Shown in pieces: positions 53,948 through 62,343 of a stretch of DNA of 64,000 nt. The first letter of the stretch is position 1. Each line of letters begins with the position of its first letter. Below the pieces are notes generated by a model. It was not told the origin of the DNA. It ran no database searches and saw only the letters and a program-made list of their open reading frames with translations. Position numbers and translations under genes: made by a program. The stretch comes from Leptospirales bacterium. Lineage in GTDB: Bacteria > Spirochaetota > Leptospiria > Leptospirales > Leptonemataceae. The DNA is taken from contig JAIBBN010000011.1 of assembly GCA_019694655.1 (NCBI GenBank), positions 35,072 to 99,071 on the forward strand, given 5' to 3'.

Positions 53948-54793
53948 GAAATGACCGTCCGTCGCGCGAATATGCAAATGTTCCTTCAGGTGCCGGCTAC
54001 AGTACTCGTGATCGTCGCAATCCACACAATAGCGAAAGTCCATGCTCGGATCGCTGAGCTCGGTTACGCCGCATACGGTGCAACGATGCACAGCAACACG
54101 ACCGCGACCTTCCATCGCTCGTCCGTCTTGAAACCTGGCTGACCGACTGCCGCCTCGCCCCTCGTGCCAGAGTCGCGGTCTGCGCCAGACAATCAGCGCC
54201 GCCGAAAAAACAAACACTGGCTTCAGCAATGCGAACACGCTTCCCGTTGCAACAGCTTCCAGAGCTGCCAGCGCCACTGTCACCGCCACAATTGTGACGG
54301 CAATCCAGCGCAGCCGTACCGGGATTACAAACCAGATCAAGATTTGCGCCTCCGGTTGCCGTAATCCGAAAGCAACAATCAATGTTGCGGCGAAATAGGT
54401 AGCGCTCAATGAACCTGGCGTCAGCAATAGCGCTCCCACCAGCAACGAGGCCATCGCGCTAAGAACAAAGGCGGTAAAGCGGGCGCTGCCGAGTTCCAGC
54501 TCCAATCCGCTGCCAAAACTCCACAACATCCAGCAGTAGAGCAGGACCATCATCACGTCTCGCAGGTCAAAGCCGCCAGCAGAACTGTCCGCCGCGCCAA
54601 CCTGGAAAGGGAAGAGCGCCAATCGCCAGTATTCGCCTGCTTCGAACACGCGCTGAAAGCTAATAACGCCCGGATGCCACGGACTGAGCAACAGCCCTCC
54701 GGAAACCAGTAGAGTGCCAATCAGCAGGTACATGTTCAGATTATCGATGCTCAGTTTCTGGCCCAGTCGTCTTCCCGGCATTGCCTGCTCCAT
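53930..54793 (-). CDS. Rhomboid-fold membrane protein with Cys/His-rich C-terminal tail
   Basis: 287 residues, about six membrane helices. YWRLALFPF, DLRDVMMVLLYCWMLWSFGSGLELELGSARF and the later helix pattern fit a rhomboid/derlin-type core. The usual catalytic G-x-S-G and His are not evident, suggesting a pseudo-rhomboid. The C-terminal tail has Cys 238, 241, 256, 259 and 265 and His 236, 262, 268 and 272, as in a zinc-binding domain (C-x2-C ... C-x2-C). AGGA before ATG 54793 supports the start. Overlaps the convergent parB by 18 bp. Confidence 0.68.
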   Translation of the reverse strand: MEQAMPGRRLGQKLSIDNLNMYLLIGTLLVSGGLLLSPWHPGVISFQRVFEAGEYWRLALFPFQVGAADSSAGGFDLRDVMMVLLYCWMLWSFGSGLELELGSARFTAFVLSAMASLLVGALLLTPGSLSATYFAATLIVAFGLRQPEAQILIWFVIPVRLRWIAVTIVAVTVALAALEAVATGSVFALLKPVFVFSAALIVWRRPRLWHEGRGGSRSARFQDGRAMEGRGRVAVHRCTVCGVTELSDPSMDFRYCVDCDDHEYCSRHLKEHLHIRATDGHFSTDAE

Positions 54794-54880
54794 TGTCCTG
54801 AAACCCCATCCTATGGCTTCGGCTCTCTGTGTAGAGCAAAATGCGGTAGCGCCCAAAGGGTCCAGAAACGAAATTCCCTT

Positions 54881-56011
54881 ATGACTCGTGTGCTGATTAT
54901 CGGCGGCGGTTACGCCGGACTGGCAGCTGCAGCGCGATTGGCGCGCAATTCCAGTGTTGAAGTCCTGCTGGTGGATCGCGAAGAAAGCTTCTGCCACCTG
55001 ATTCAGCTGCAACGTAGCGTGTATGGACCAGTTTCGCGGCTGCGAGCGCCTTATGCGGAATTGGCCGCCCGTCTTGGCTTTCGCTTCCTGCAGGCCGCAG
55101 TACAGGTGGACCGTAGCGAATTGCCCGCGCTGGAAAGCGCCGGCACTCTGCTGATCAATGGACAAACGGAGTCCTTTGACGCCTTGCTACTGTGCACTGG
55201 CGCACGACCCACGCCAATGCGCGGAATTGGCATTGATCCCGCCGCAGCAGTCTTTGATCTGAATGATATCCGCCGGCACGGATTGAACGAACACCTGGAA
55301 TTGCTCCTGCAGCAGACAAAGGCTGCCGACAGACACATCCACATTGTTGGCGGCGGGCCTACCGGAGTTCAGTTTTTGTTCGAACTCAAGGACTGGCTTA
55401 CGGGTCGTGGCGAAGAAGCTCGCCTTCACCTCAGCTACCAGGAAGATTTGCCGTTAAAATCCTATCCGGCCGGATTTGGCGACTATGTGGTTCATGCCGC
55501 CAGCAAGGCAGGCATCGACTTGCATAACAAGACTCGAGTGACCGCCATAGGTCCGCGCGCTATTGAACTCCAGCAAGACGACGCCAGCGTAAAGCTTCCC
55601 GCGACTATGACACTTTTGTTCCCCGGCGTAAGCGCCCAGCCATTTCCGTGGCGCACCAATCCTGCCGGTCAGATCATCGCGCCAGGCGGCGATGCTTGCA
55701 AACGAATCTATTCTGCCGGCGACGCCTCGCATTATGAAGGACAGGGCGCCAACGCGCTAACGGCTCAGATTGCAGTTCGCAAAGGCCTCCACTGTGCGGA
55801 CTCCATCCTGCGCGACGCACATGGCAAGCAGCCGCGACCGTTTGGCTTTCAGGAACTTGGTTACTTCGTCAGTCTGGGAATATTCGACGGAATTGGCTGG
55901 ATCCTCTGGCCGCATCGGCCAATCACCGGACTTGCTGCCTTTGCCATCAAAGAAGTAATCGAATCGCAATTCAGTTTCTTTCTGCGAGGCATTGATCTGT
56001 ACATCATCTAG
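54881..56011 (+). CDS. NDH-2-like FAD-dependent NAD(P)H oxidoreductase
   Basis: 376 residues. Two dinucleotide folds: VLIIGGGYAGLAAAARL at the start (FAD) and IHIVGGGPTGVQFLFEL (NAD(P)H). The third box, RIYSAGDAS, binds FAD. The C-terminal amphipathic helix GIFDGIGWILWPHRPITGL fits a membrane-associated type II NADH dehydrogenase. It oxidises NADH in the electron-transport chain without pumping protons; FSP1-like quinone reductases are an alternative. Stop overlaps the convergent ThiF-like gene by 8 bp. Confidence 0.82.
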   Translation: MTRVLIIGGGYAGLAAAARLARNSSVEVLLVDREESFCHLIQLQRSVYGPVSRLRAPYAELAARLGFRFLQAAVQVDRSELPALESAGTLLINGQTESFDALLLCTGARPTPMRGIGIDPAAAVFDLNDIRRHGLNEHLELLLQQTKAADRHIHIVGGGPTGVQFLFELKDWLTGRGEEARLHLSYQEDLPLKSYPAGFGDYVVHAASKAGIDLHNKTRVTAIGPRAIELQQDDASVKLPATMTLLFPGVSAQPFPWRTNPAGQIIAPGGDACKRIYSAGDASHYEGQGANALTAQIAVRKGLHCADSILRDAHGKQPRPFGFQELGYFVSLGIFDGIGWILWPHRPITGLAAFAIKEVIESQFSFFLRGIDLYII

Positions 56012-57143
56012 TCGCATCTTCGCTGCGCTGCATCCATTGCAGAATTCCGCCTCGGAGACTTCGGACATTGCGGAATCCTGCCTGCTGCAAAATCTTTTGC
56101 GCGTCCTTGCTCCTTTGTCCGGATCGACAGAAGACGACGATCGACCTGTCATCGTCCTCCGCTTGCAGGGCGGCCGGCAGAGAATCGAGGCTCGCCCATC
56201 GAGCGCCGTTCAAAGTTTCCGAATCAAATTCATGCTTCGAGCGTACATCGACCAATAAGGGCGGCATCTTGCTCCGCAATGACTGCTCCAATTCTACCGT
56301 AGAAATTTCATTCAGCAACTTTTCCGAATCCTGCTCAGCGCCATCGTGGCCGCAGAAAGCTGCATAGTCGATCAGCTGAATCTCAGCCGACGAAATATTG
56401 CAAACCGGACAGCTCTCGCTCCGCTTTACCGAAATCTCTCGGAAACTCAGCCCCAGTGCATCAAACAACAGCAGTCTGCCTTGCATCGATTGGCCGATTC
56501 CGCAGAGATACTTGATCGCCTCCGTCGCTTGCAGCACGCCCATTACACCGGGCAGCACTCCAAGCACGCCAGCTTCAGCACAAGAGAGCGTTAGATCTGG
56601 CGGCGGCGGTTCCGCAAACAGACAGCGGTAGCAAGGACCCGGCGCCCCAAAGAAGCTCAACTGACCATGGAAACCCAGGATTGCAGCGTATACATCGGGG
56701 ACTCCTGCCTTTCGCGCCGCATCGTTGACCAGATAGCGCGTCGGAAAATTATCCGATCCATCGAGTACAATGTCATATCCCGAGATAATCTCGAGAGCGT
56801 TCGATGACTGCAGACGTTCAGCGTGAATCCGCACATCGATATGGCTATTGAGCGATTGCAGGTGGTCGCGGGCGGCCAGAGCCTTCGGTTGACCAACCCT
56901 CGCTTCCGTATACAGAATCTGGCGATGCAGATTGTGCCACTCGACGGTATCATCTTCAACTATTCCCAGCCGCCCAATGCCGGCAGCCGCCAGATAGATT
57001 GCCGCGGGCGAGCCGAGACCTCCGGCGCCCACTACCAGCGCTGAACTGCGTTGCAAACGCCGCTGGGCATCCACGCCCATCTCCGGCAAAATGATCTGGC
57101 GATCATAGCGCCAAAGAGACCCTGCGCTAGAATCTGTGGACAT
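56004..57143 (-). CDS. ThiF/MoeB-type sulfur-carrier adenylyltransferase with rhodanese domain
   Basis: 379 residues, MoeZ/Uba4-like. N-terminal E1-like domain: GAGGLGSP (39-46), DGSDNF (128-133), zinc ligands C171-x2-C174 and C245-x2-C248, and the likely catalytic Cys188 in TLSCAEAG. C-terminal rhodanese domain has the persulfide Cys339 in FCRSGQRS. It adenylates a ubiquitin-like protein (MoaD/ThiS/CysO type) and passes sulfur to it for molybdopterin, thiamine or cysteine synthesis. The partner is not encoded nearby. Confidence 0.88.
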   Translation of the reverse strand: MSTDSSAGSLWRYDRQIILPEMGVDAQRRLQRSSALVVGAGGLGSPAAIYLAAAGIGRLGIVEDDTVEWHNLHRQILYTEARVGQPKALAARDHLQSLNSHIDVRIHAERLQSSNALEIISGYDIVLDGSDNFPTRYLVNDAARKAGVPDVYAAILGFHGQLSFFGAPGPCYRCLFAEPPPPDLTLSCAEAGVLGVLPGVMGVLQATEAIKYLCGIGQSMQGRLLLFDALGLSFREISVKRSESCPVCNISSAEIQLIDYAAFCGHDGAEQDSEKLLNEISTVELEQSLRSKMPPLLVDVRSKHEFDSETLNGARWASLDSLPAALQAEDDDRSIVVFCRSGQRSKDAQKILQQAGFRNVRSLRGGILQWMQRSEDATR

Positions 57144-57238
57144 TGTGTTCTGCTGCCAGCGATCCCTGCCATCAATACAGGGATCCGGGCCATTCTCATT
57201 GAGTCGGCATCAAGCCGAGGAGCACTCGGCTGAATCAG

Positions 57239-58678
57239 TTAGCTGTTTGATTTGATTTCGGCGACCAATTTTGCCACGGCATCCTTGGCATCTCCAAGAT
57301 ACATGAGGCAGTTGGGATAGCCATAGAGCTCGTTGTCGATTCCCGCATAACCGGGCTTCAATGAACGCTTCACTACGACAACCGTTCGCGCCTTATCGGT
57401 GTTGAGGATTGGCATGCCGTAAATCGGACTGGAAGGCACATGCCGCGCGGAAGGATTGGTAACGTCATTTGCGCCAATCACCAGGGCGACGTCGGTATTG
57501 GCAAATTCCTCATTGATTGCGTCCATCTCGTAGAGCTTTTCATAGGGAACATTTGCCTCGGCTAATAGCACATTCATATGACCAGGCATCCGTCCTGCGA
57601 CCGGATGAATTGCAAACTTCACTACACAACCGCGCTTTTCCAGAAGTTCGGAAAGCTCACGCACAACGTGTTGCGCTTGCGCGACGGCCATTCCGTAGCC
57701 AGGCACAATGATACAGGATTGCGCGGAGTCAAAGACCATTGCACATTCTTCGACGCCGATTTCCTTGACGACGATATCGGCGCCGCTGACGCCTGCCGGC
57801 CCGCTGGCCACGGGTGCATTGCCAAAGCCGCCCATGATTACGTTGAGCAGCGAGCGGTTCATGCTCTTACACATGATCTGCGTCAGGATAATGCCTGAAG
57901 CGCCCACCAACGCTCCGGTTACAATCAATACCATATTGCTGAGCACAAAACCGGTCAGTGCAGCGGCAATACCCGAATAGGAATTGAGCAGCGAAATCAC
58001 TACTGGCATGTCCGCGCCGCCAATCGGAATAACAACCAGCACGCCCAGCAGCAGCGAAAGGGATGCCAGAACAATCAGCAGAGTGATCTTGGGAGGCCCG
58101 ACGATTCCAATTGAATCATATATGGAACGCAGTGAAAAATCGTCAACGAGCAGCACGCCTCCAAGAGCAAGACCGAGAACCAGAAGCGTCAGATTGATGA
58201 TATGCTGCCCGCGAAAGTTGACGGCCTTTTCTGTAACCAGTCCTTGCAATTTGCCGAATGCAATTACCGAACCCGTAAAGGTGACTCCGCCGACGATCAC
58301 CGACAACGCCGTCGTCGACAGCGTAAAGGCGGGCATCTCCGGTTTCGCGACATACTCGGCGCTGGCCACCAGCAACGAAGCCAGGCCGCCGAAGCCATTC
58401 AACAGGGCGACCATCTGTGGCATGCCCGTCATTGGCGTCTTGACTGCCAGAAGTGCGCCAGCCAGCCCGCCGACAACAAAGCCAGCCACAATCAGTTCAT
58501 AGGACTGCACATGCGGTTCAAAAATGGTCACGCCCATGGCAATCGCCATGCCAATCATTGACAGCAGGTTGCCTTGCCGCGCAGTTCGCACTGCGCTCAG
58601 GCGCTTGATGCCCAACACAAAAAGGACAGCTGAAATTAAGTACAGCAGATTAACGATGTCTTCCCGGTATTCGCCCAT
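57239..58678 (-). CDS. pntB: NAD(P) transhydrogenase, beta subunit
   Basis: 479 residues. PntB makes the membrane channel and NADP-binding domain (dIII) of proton-translocating transhydrogenase, which makes NADPH from NADH. Nine helices fill the N-terminal half (LLYLISAVLFVLGIKRLS onward). Domain III has VPGYGMAVAQAQH and VVVKRSLKPGYAGIDNELY, the loop that contacts NADP. ATG 58678 fits. Third gene of the operon, after the two alpha-subunit pieces. Confidence 0.94.
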   Translation of the reverse strand: MGEYREDIVNLLYLISAVLFVLGIKRLSAVRTARQGNLLSMIGMAIAMGVTIFEPHVQSYELIVAGFVVGGLAGALLAVKTPMTGMPQMVALLNGFGGLASLLVASAEYVAKPEMPAFTLSTTALSVIVGGVTFTGSVIAFGKLQGLVTEKAVNFRGQHIINLTLLVLGLALGGVLLVDDFSLRSIYDSIGIVGPPKITLLIVLASLSLLLGVLVVIPIGGADMPVVISLLNSYSGIAAALTGFVLSNMVLIVTGALVGASGIILTQIMCKSMNRSLLNVIMGGFGNAPVASGPAGVSGADIVVKEIGVEECAMVFDSAQSCIIVPGYGMAVAQAQHVVRELSELLEKRGCVVKFAIHPVAGRMPGHMNVLLAEANVPYEKLYEMDAINEEFANTDVALVIGANDVTNPSARHVPSSPIYGMPILNTDKARTVVVVKRSLKPGYAGIDNELYGYPNCLMYLGDAKDAVAKLVAEIKSNS

Positions 58679-58701
58679 GAATTTGCTCGCCGACGGCGCT
58701 C

Positions 58702-59007
58702 CTATTTCCGCTTGAACATGCGCAGCATGCGCTCCGTCACCCAGTAGCCGCCGATCACATTGATCGTTGCGAATACCATGGCCAGGAAGCCGAGAATTGT
58801 ATTCCAATCGTAGCCAAGCAAAACCTCAGCGCCGCCAGAACGGCTGCCAGCGCTCAAGATCGCTCCGACCACCGTGATGCCAGAAATTGCGTTGGATCCC
58901 GACATCAACGGGGTGTGCAAGGTCGGCGGAACTTTTGAGATCAGTTCAACGCCGAGGAAGATCGAGATCACGAAGATCGCGATCGCCATAATCACAGTCA
59001 TTTCCAT
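58702..59007 (-). CDS. pntAB: NAD(P) transhydrogenase alpha subunit, membrane part
   Basis: 101 residues with three membrane helices. It matches the C-terminal part of PntA (pntA2): G-V-E-L-I-S-K-V-P-P-T-L-H-T-P-L-M-S-G-S-N-A-I-S-G near the start and TINVIGGYWVTERML at the end. In this three-gene form the alpha subunit is split into soluble (pntA1) and membrane (pntA2) polypeptides, as in Rhodospirillum. 23 bp before the pntB start. Confidence 0.94.
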   Translation of the reverse strand: MEMTVIMAIAIFVISIFLGVELISKVPPTLHTPLMSGSNAISGITVVGAILSAGSRSGGAEVLLGYDWNTILGFLAMVFATINVIGGYWVTERMLRMFKRK

Positions 59008-59032
59008 TGTAACCTACCCTGGTCGGTGCGCA

Positions 59033-60178
59033 TCAGCCTAGCAGCTGTCTGGTTGCTTCGTGGATCACCTGGCCGTTGTGAGTGATCAACGCTCCCTTTA
59101 CAATTTCATCTTCCTGGTTCAAAACCAGCGAACCCTCTTTGGTGAGGTATTCAAGAAGACTGAGCACGTTTCGGGAGTACAGCAGACTGGAATGAAAGGG
59201 AACGCTGGCCGGTAGATTGACCACCCCAACGATCTGCACGCCGTTGTGCTCAACAACCTCGCCGGCCTTTGTCAATTCGCAGTTTCCGCCGCTTTCTGCG
59301 GCCATATCAACCACAACGGCGCCCGGCTTCATGCGTTCTAGCACAGCGCGAGTCACCAATACCGGCGCCTTCTTGCCCGGCACCTGAGCGGTGGTAATCA
59401 CTGCGTCGGCTTCTGAAATGTGCTTCGCCAGAATCTCCTGCTGTTTTGCAAGATACTCTTTGCTGGCCTCTTTGGCGTAGCCGCCCTGTCCAACCAGCGA
59501 TTCGTCTTGCGGCGGTTCGATAAAGCGACCGCCAAGACTTTCCACCTGTTCTTTCGTTTCCGGTCGCACATCGGACACTTCGACTATGGCGCCCAATCGT
59601 TTGGCCGTGGCAATCGCCTGCAAGCCCGCGACGCCTGCGCCCAGAATGACCACGCGCGCCGGCGTAATAGTGCCCGCTGCCGTCATCAGCATCGGGAAGA
59701 TTTTTTGCAAATGATAGGCGGCGATAATCACCGCCTTGTAGCCCGCCAAATTGGTTTGAGAACTCAGCACATCCATGCGCTGAGCGCGAGTGATTCGGGG
59801 AATTGCATCCATACCAAGGACGCTGATGCCAAGCTCCGCCGCCTTGCGAGCTTCTTGAGGATTGCTGAGCGAGTAGAAGAAGCTGACCAGAATGCCGCCC
59901 TTCTTCATCATTTCCAGCTCATGCTTGCCGCCCGAAAGCTGTTCCGGGCGCTGAACCTTCAATACAATGTCCGATTGGCTGAAGACGCTTGCAGCGTCGG
60001 AAACGATTTCGGCGCCTTCTTTCTGGTAGTCAGCGTCGCTGATGCCTGAACTGAGTCCGGCGCCGGCCTGGACCTTGACGGTGTAGCCAAGCTTCTTCAC
60101 TAAACGGTGAACTGACTCTGGAACAAGCGCGACACGCGTTTCGCCCGATGCAGTTTCCCTGGGAACGCCAATAACCAA
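59033..60178 (-). CDS. pntAA: NAD(P) transhydrogenase alpha subunit, NAD-binding part
   Basis: 381 residues, the soluble NAD-binding domain (dI). IGVPRETASGETRVALVPE opens the protein (alanine-dehydrogenase/PNT signature) and VVILGAGVAGLQAIATA is the NAD fold. Then V-V-D-M-A-A-E-S-G-G-N-C-E. Starts TTG 60178, preceded by GAGGG about 9 nt upstream. It feeds hydride from NADH to NADP on PntB while protons cross the membrane. First gene of the operon, split type. Confidence 0.93.
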   Translation of the reverse strand: MVIGVPRETASGETRVALVPESVHRLVKKLGYTVKVQAGAGLSSGISDADYQKEGAEIVSDAASVFSQSDIVLKVQRPEQLSGGKHELEMMKKGGILVSFFYSLSNPQEARKAAELGISVLGMDAIPRITRAQRMDVLSSQTNLAGYKAVIIAAYHLQKIFPMLMTAAGTITPARVVILGAGVAGLQAIATAKRLGAIVEVSDVRPETKEQVESLGGRFIEPPQDESLVGQGGYAKEASKEYLAKQQEILAKHISEADAVITTAQVPGKKAPVLVTRAVLERMKPGAVVVDMAAESGGNCELTKAGEVVEHNGVQIVGVVNLPASVPFHSSLLYSRNVLSLLEYLTKEGSLVLNQEDEIVKGALITHNGQVIHEATRQLLG

Positions 60179-60278
60179 GGTGTATACCCTCGCAAGGATG
60201 GATCGTCAGGCTCCGAAGCACATGTAGCGCGGTCAAGTCTGTACAGAGAGCGGAGCAGTCGCCGAAAGCAAGACCAAA

Positions 60279-61142
60279 CTACCACAGGACATAAGCCTTC
60301 TCAGCGAGCCGACTGAACCAATCGTAACTTATTTCGGCGCGACCGTCTCTACCCCATTGCACGCCCTGGGAGTTTTGTATCAAGTAGACCCTGCGCGCCT
60401 GCTCAAATCCAATGACGGCTACCGCTTGCTCCGCCCAATGATTGCCCACCGGACCATCCCAGGATGGCTCTTTCAATTTAAAGAAGTTCTCTGTAACGCG
60501 CAGCAGCGCCATGACCAATCGTCCCTGGAGCAAATGACCGCGCACCTGTTCAGGGTCGCCAATTTCGATCCGCGCAAAACCGCGAATCCTGCGGCGCAAG
60601 CCATCCTCAAGCGCAGCCAGGCCTGGCTGTGTCAAGATATCGTCGTTACGGTAGGCCATGAAGCGCATATCAGAACAACCGGCCAGCTTCAAATAGTTCA
60701 ATGTATCGAGTAAGGCGATCCCCTGATTTCGTCCGCCATTCAGTCGATTGTAAATGAACGCCGGCGAACAAAGATAACCATCGTCAAAACTTCGCGCTCG
60801 GAAGGCCACGGACGCAGCAGCATAGCCCGCGGCCCAGGCAACGCCGCTGGCCTGCGAACCCTGCTCGCCCGCCTCCGGCGCAAGCGGCGAGATGTAAGCC
60901 GGGGGAGAATCGCGATCGATGCTGGCTAACATGATCGGCACTGCTAACTCTTCACTCTGCCAGGCTACGCGAGGCTGAATATCGTCAACGAGCCATCTAC
61001 GCGGCTCAGGCCCGGTCAGGTTCTGGGTATCCTCGTTTGCTGCGCTCCCGCTTTCTGACCCCAGCAGGCAAGCCCCGCTGGTCAGGATGCACAGCAGGGG
61101 CAAACGCCAGCGGTTGGATCGAATCAGAATCGCATTCATCAT
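60279..61142 (-). CDS. Papain-fold (C1-like) lipoprotein lacking catalytic residues
   Basis: 287 residues with a lipoprotein-type signal (LPLLCILTSGAC, C25). The body follows the C1 papain plan: oxyanion Gln94 in EQGSQASGVAWAAGY, then Y-L-C-S-P-A-F-I-Y-N, then HWAEQAVAVIGF and YLIQNSQGVQWG. The catalytic Cys position (usual Q-G-x-x-G-S-C-x-x-W-A) is Gly100, and the usual His is Gln239; Asn257 remains. A nearby His235 might not substitute. So this is probably a non-catalytic binding protein derived from a cysteine protease. ATG 61142 chosen for the signal. Divergent from the radical SAM gene. Confidence 0.72.
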   Translation of the reverse strand: MMNAILIRSNRWRLPLLCILTSGACLLGSESGSAANEDTQNLTGPEPRRWLVDDIQPRVAWQSEELAVPIMLASIDRDSPPAYISPLAPEAGEQGSQASGVAWAAGYAAASVAFRARSFDDGYLCSPAFIYNRLNGGRNQGIALLDTLNYLKLAGCSDMRFMAYRNDDILTQPGLAALEDGLRRRIRGFARIEIGDPEQVRGHLLQGRLVMALLRVTENFFKLKEPSWDGPVGNHWAEQAVAVIGFEQARRVYLIQNSQGVQWGRDGRAEISYDWFSRLAEKAYVLW

Positions 61143-61242
61143 ACTTTCGCCTACAGTACTTTCGGAATATCCGCAGTGCCCGTTGAAGGCTTTCCACTTC
61201 CGGACTTGCTTTACCGAAACGGTCGATTTTTGTTTGCCTCCC

Positions 61243-62343
61243 ATGCGTATAGTGTTCGACTGGACCATGGAACGCTGGCGAGGCCGGGCGGCAGGAAGAA
61301 ACCCAACCGGTCGCTTTGAAAGTATTGATCGGACGCCGGAGGAAAGTGCGGCCACAGGAGAGCGTGCGCCAACCGAATACCGGGCGGATCAAGCCCGATC
61401 CATACTCGTCCTCAATCAGTCGCCAGATATTCCCTTTGAGGTCTCGCTCAATCCTTATCGCGGCTGCGAACATGGTTGCGTCTATTGCTATGCCAGACCG
61501 TACCACGCCTATCTGGGACTTTCCTCCGGTCTCGATTTTGAGACGCGAATCTTCTACAAAGAGGATGCAGCAGCGCTGCTGGGCAAAGAGTTTTCGAGAA
61601 AGGGCTATCAACCGCGGCCCATAGCCATTGCCGGCGTCACTGATCCGTATCAACCGGCCGAAAGGAACCTGCGAATCACTCGCTCCATACTGGCTCTCTG
61701 CCTGGAATTCCGGCACCCGGTGACGCTGATCACAAAAAGCGCCCTGATACTCCGCGACCTGGACATACTTTCAAAGTTGGGACATATGGGCCTTGTTCAT
61801 TGCTACGTTTCTTTGACCAGCCTCGACGCCGACCTGGTTCGCAGCATGGAGCCGCGCGCCAGTTCGCCGGCCCGTCGGCTACAAAGCATTGCTGCCCTGG
61901 CTGCTGCGGCTGTTCCCGTCGGAGTCATGGTTGCTCCGGTCATTCCCGGATTGAACGACGAGGAACTGGAGAGAATCCTGGACGCTGCACGGAGGGCTGG
62001 CGCCAGGAGCGCTGGAACGATACTACTGCGACTGCCGCACGAGCTTCGCGAGATTTTCGATGAATGGTTGGTTCGGAATTATCCGGAGCGCCGCGATCGG
62101 GTCTGGCGGCTGATTGAAAGCGCTCGCGATGGAAATCGAACCGATTCCAGATGGGGACTTCGCATGACCGGGACAGGTCATTTTGCCAGGCTGCTAAACG
62201 GGCGCTTCATGCATTGCGTCCGCCGTTTGCAGTTTGTGCCAGCTCTGCCGCCCTTGCGTGAAGACTTGTTTCGAAAACCAGGCGGCGATCAACCTGATCT
62301 ATTTCAAGCAACGGGCGAAGAGCGCTTTGCAGTCCAGGATTAA
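61243..62343 (+). CDS. Radical SAM protein, PA0069 family (SplB-like)
   Basis: 366 residues. NPYRGCEHGCVYCYARPYHAYLGL holds the 4Fe-4S C-x3-C-x2-C motif, with the wider layout of PA0069-family proteins related to spore photoproduct lyase. VTLITKSALILRDLDIL is typical of SplB relatives. Function unproven; DNA repair is suspected. The C-terminus has Q350-P-D-L-F354, matching the beta-clamp-binding pattern Q-x-(S/D)-L-F. The gene ends inside dinB (17-bp overlap), which supports a link to replication or DNA damage. ATG 61243 chosen. Confidence 0.85.
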   Translation: MRIVFDWTMERWRGRAAGRNPTGRFESIDRTPEESAATGERAPTEYRADQARSILVLNQSPDIPFEVSLNPYRGCEHGCVYCYARPYHAYLGLSSGLDFETRIFYKEDAAALLGKEFSRKGYQPRPIAIAGVTDPYQPAERNLRITRSILALCLEFRHPVTLITKSALILRDLDILSKLGHMGLVHCYVSLTSLDADLVRSMEPRASSPARRLQSIAALAAAAVPVGVMVAPVIPGLNDEELERILDAARRAGARSAGTILLRLPHELREIFDEWLVRNYPERRDRVWRLIESARDGNRTDSRWGLRMTGTGHFARLLNGRFMHCVRRLQFVPALPPLREDLFRKPGGDQPDLFQATGEERFAVQD

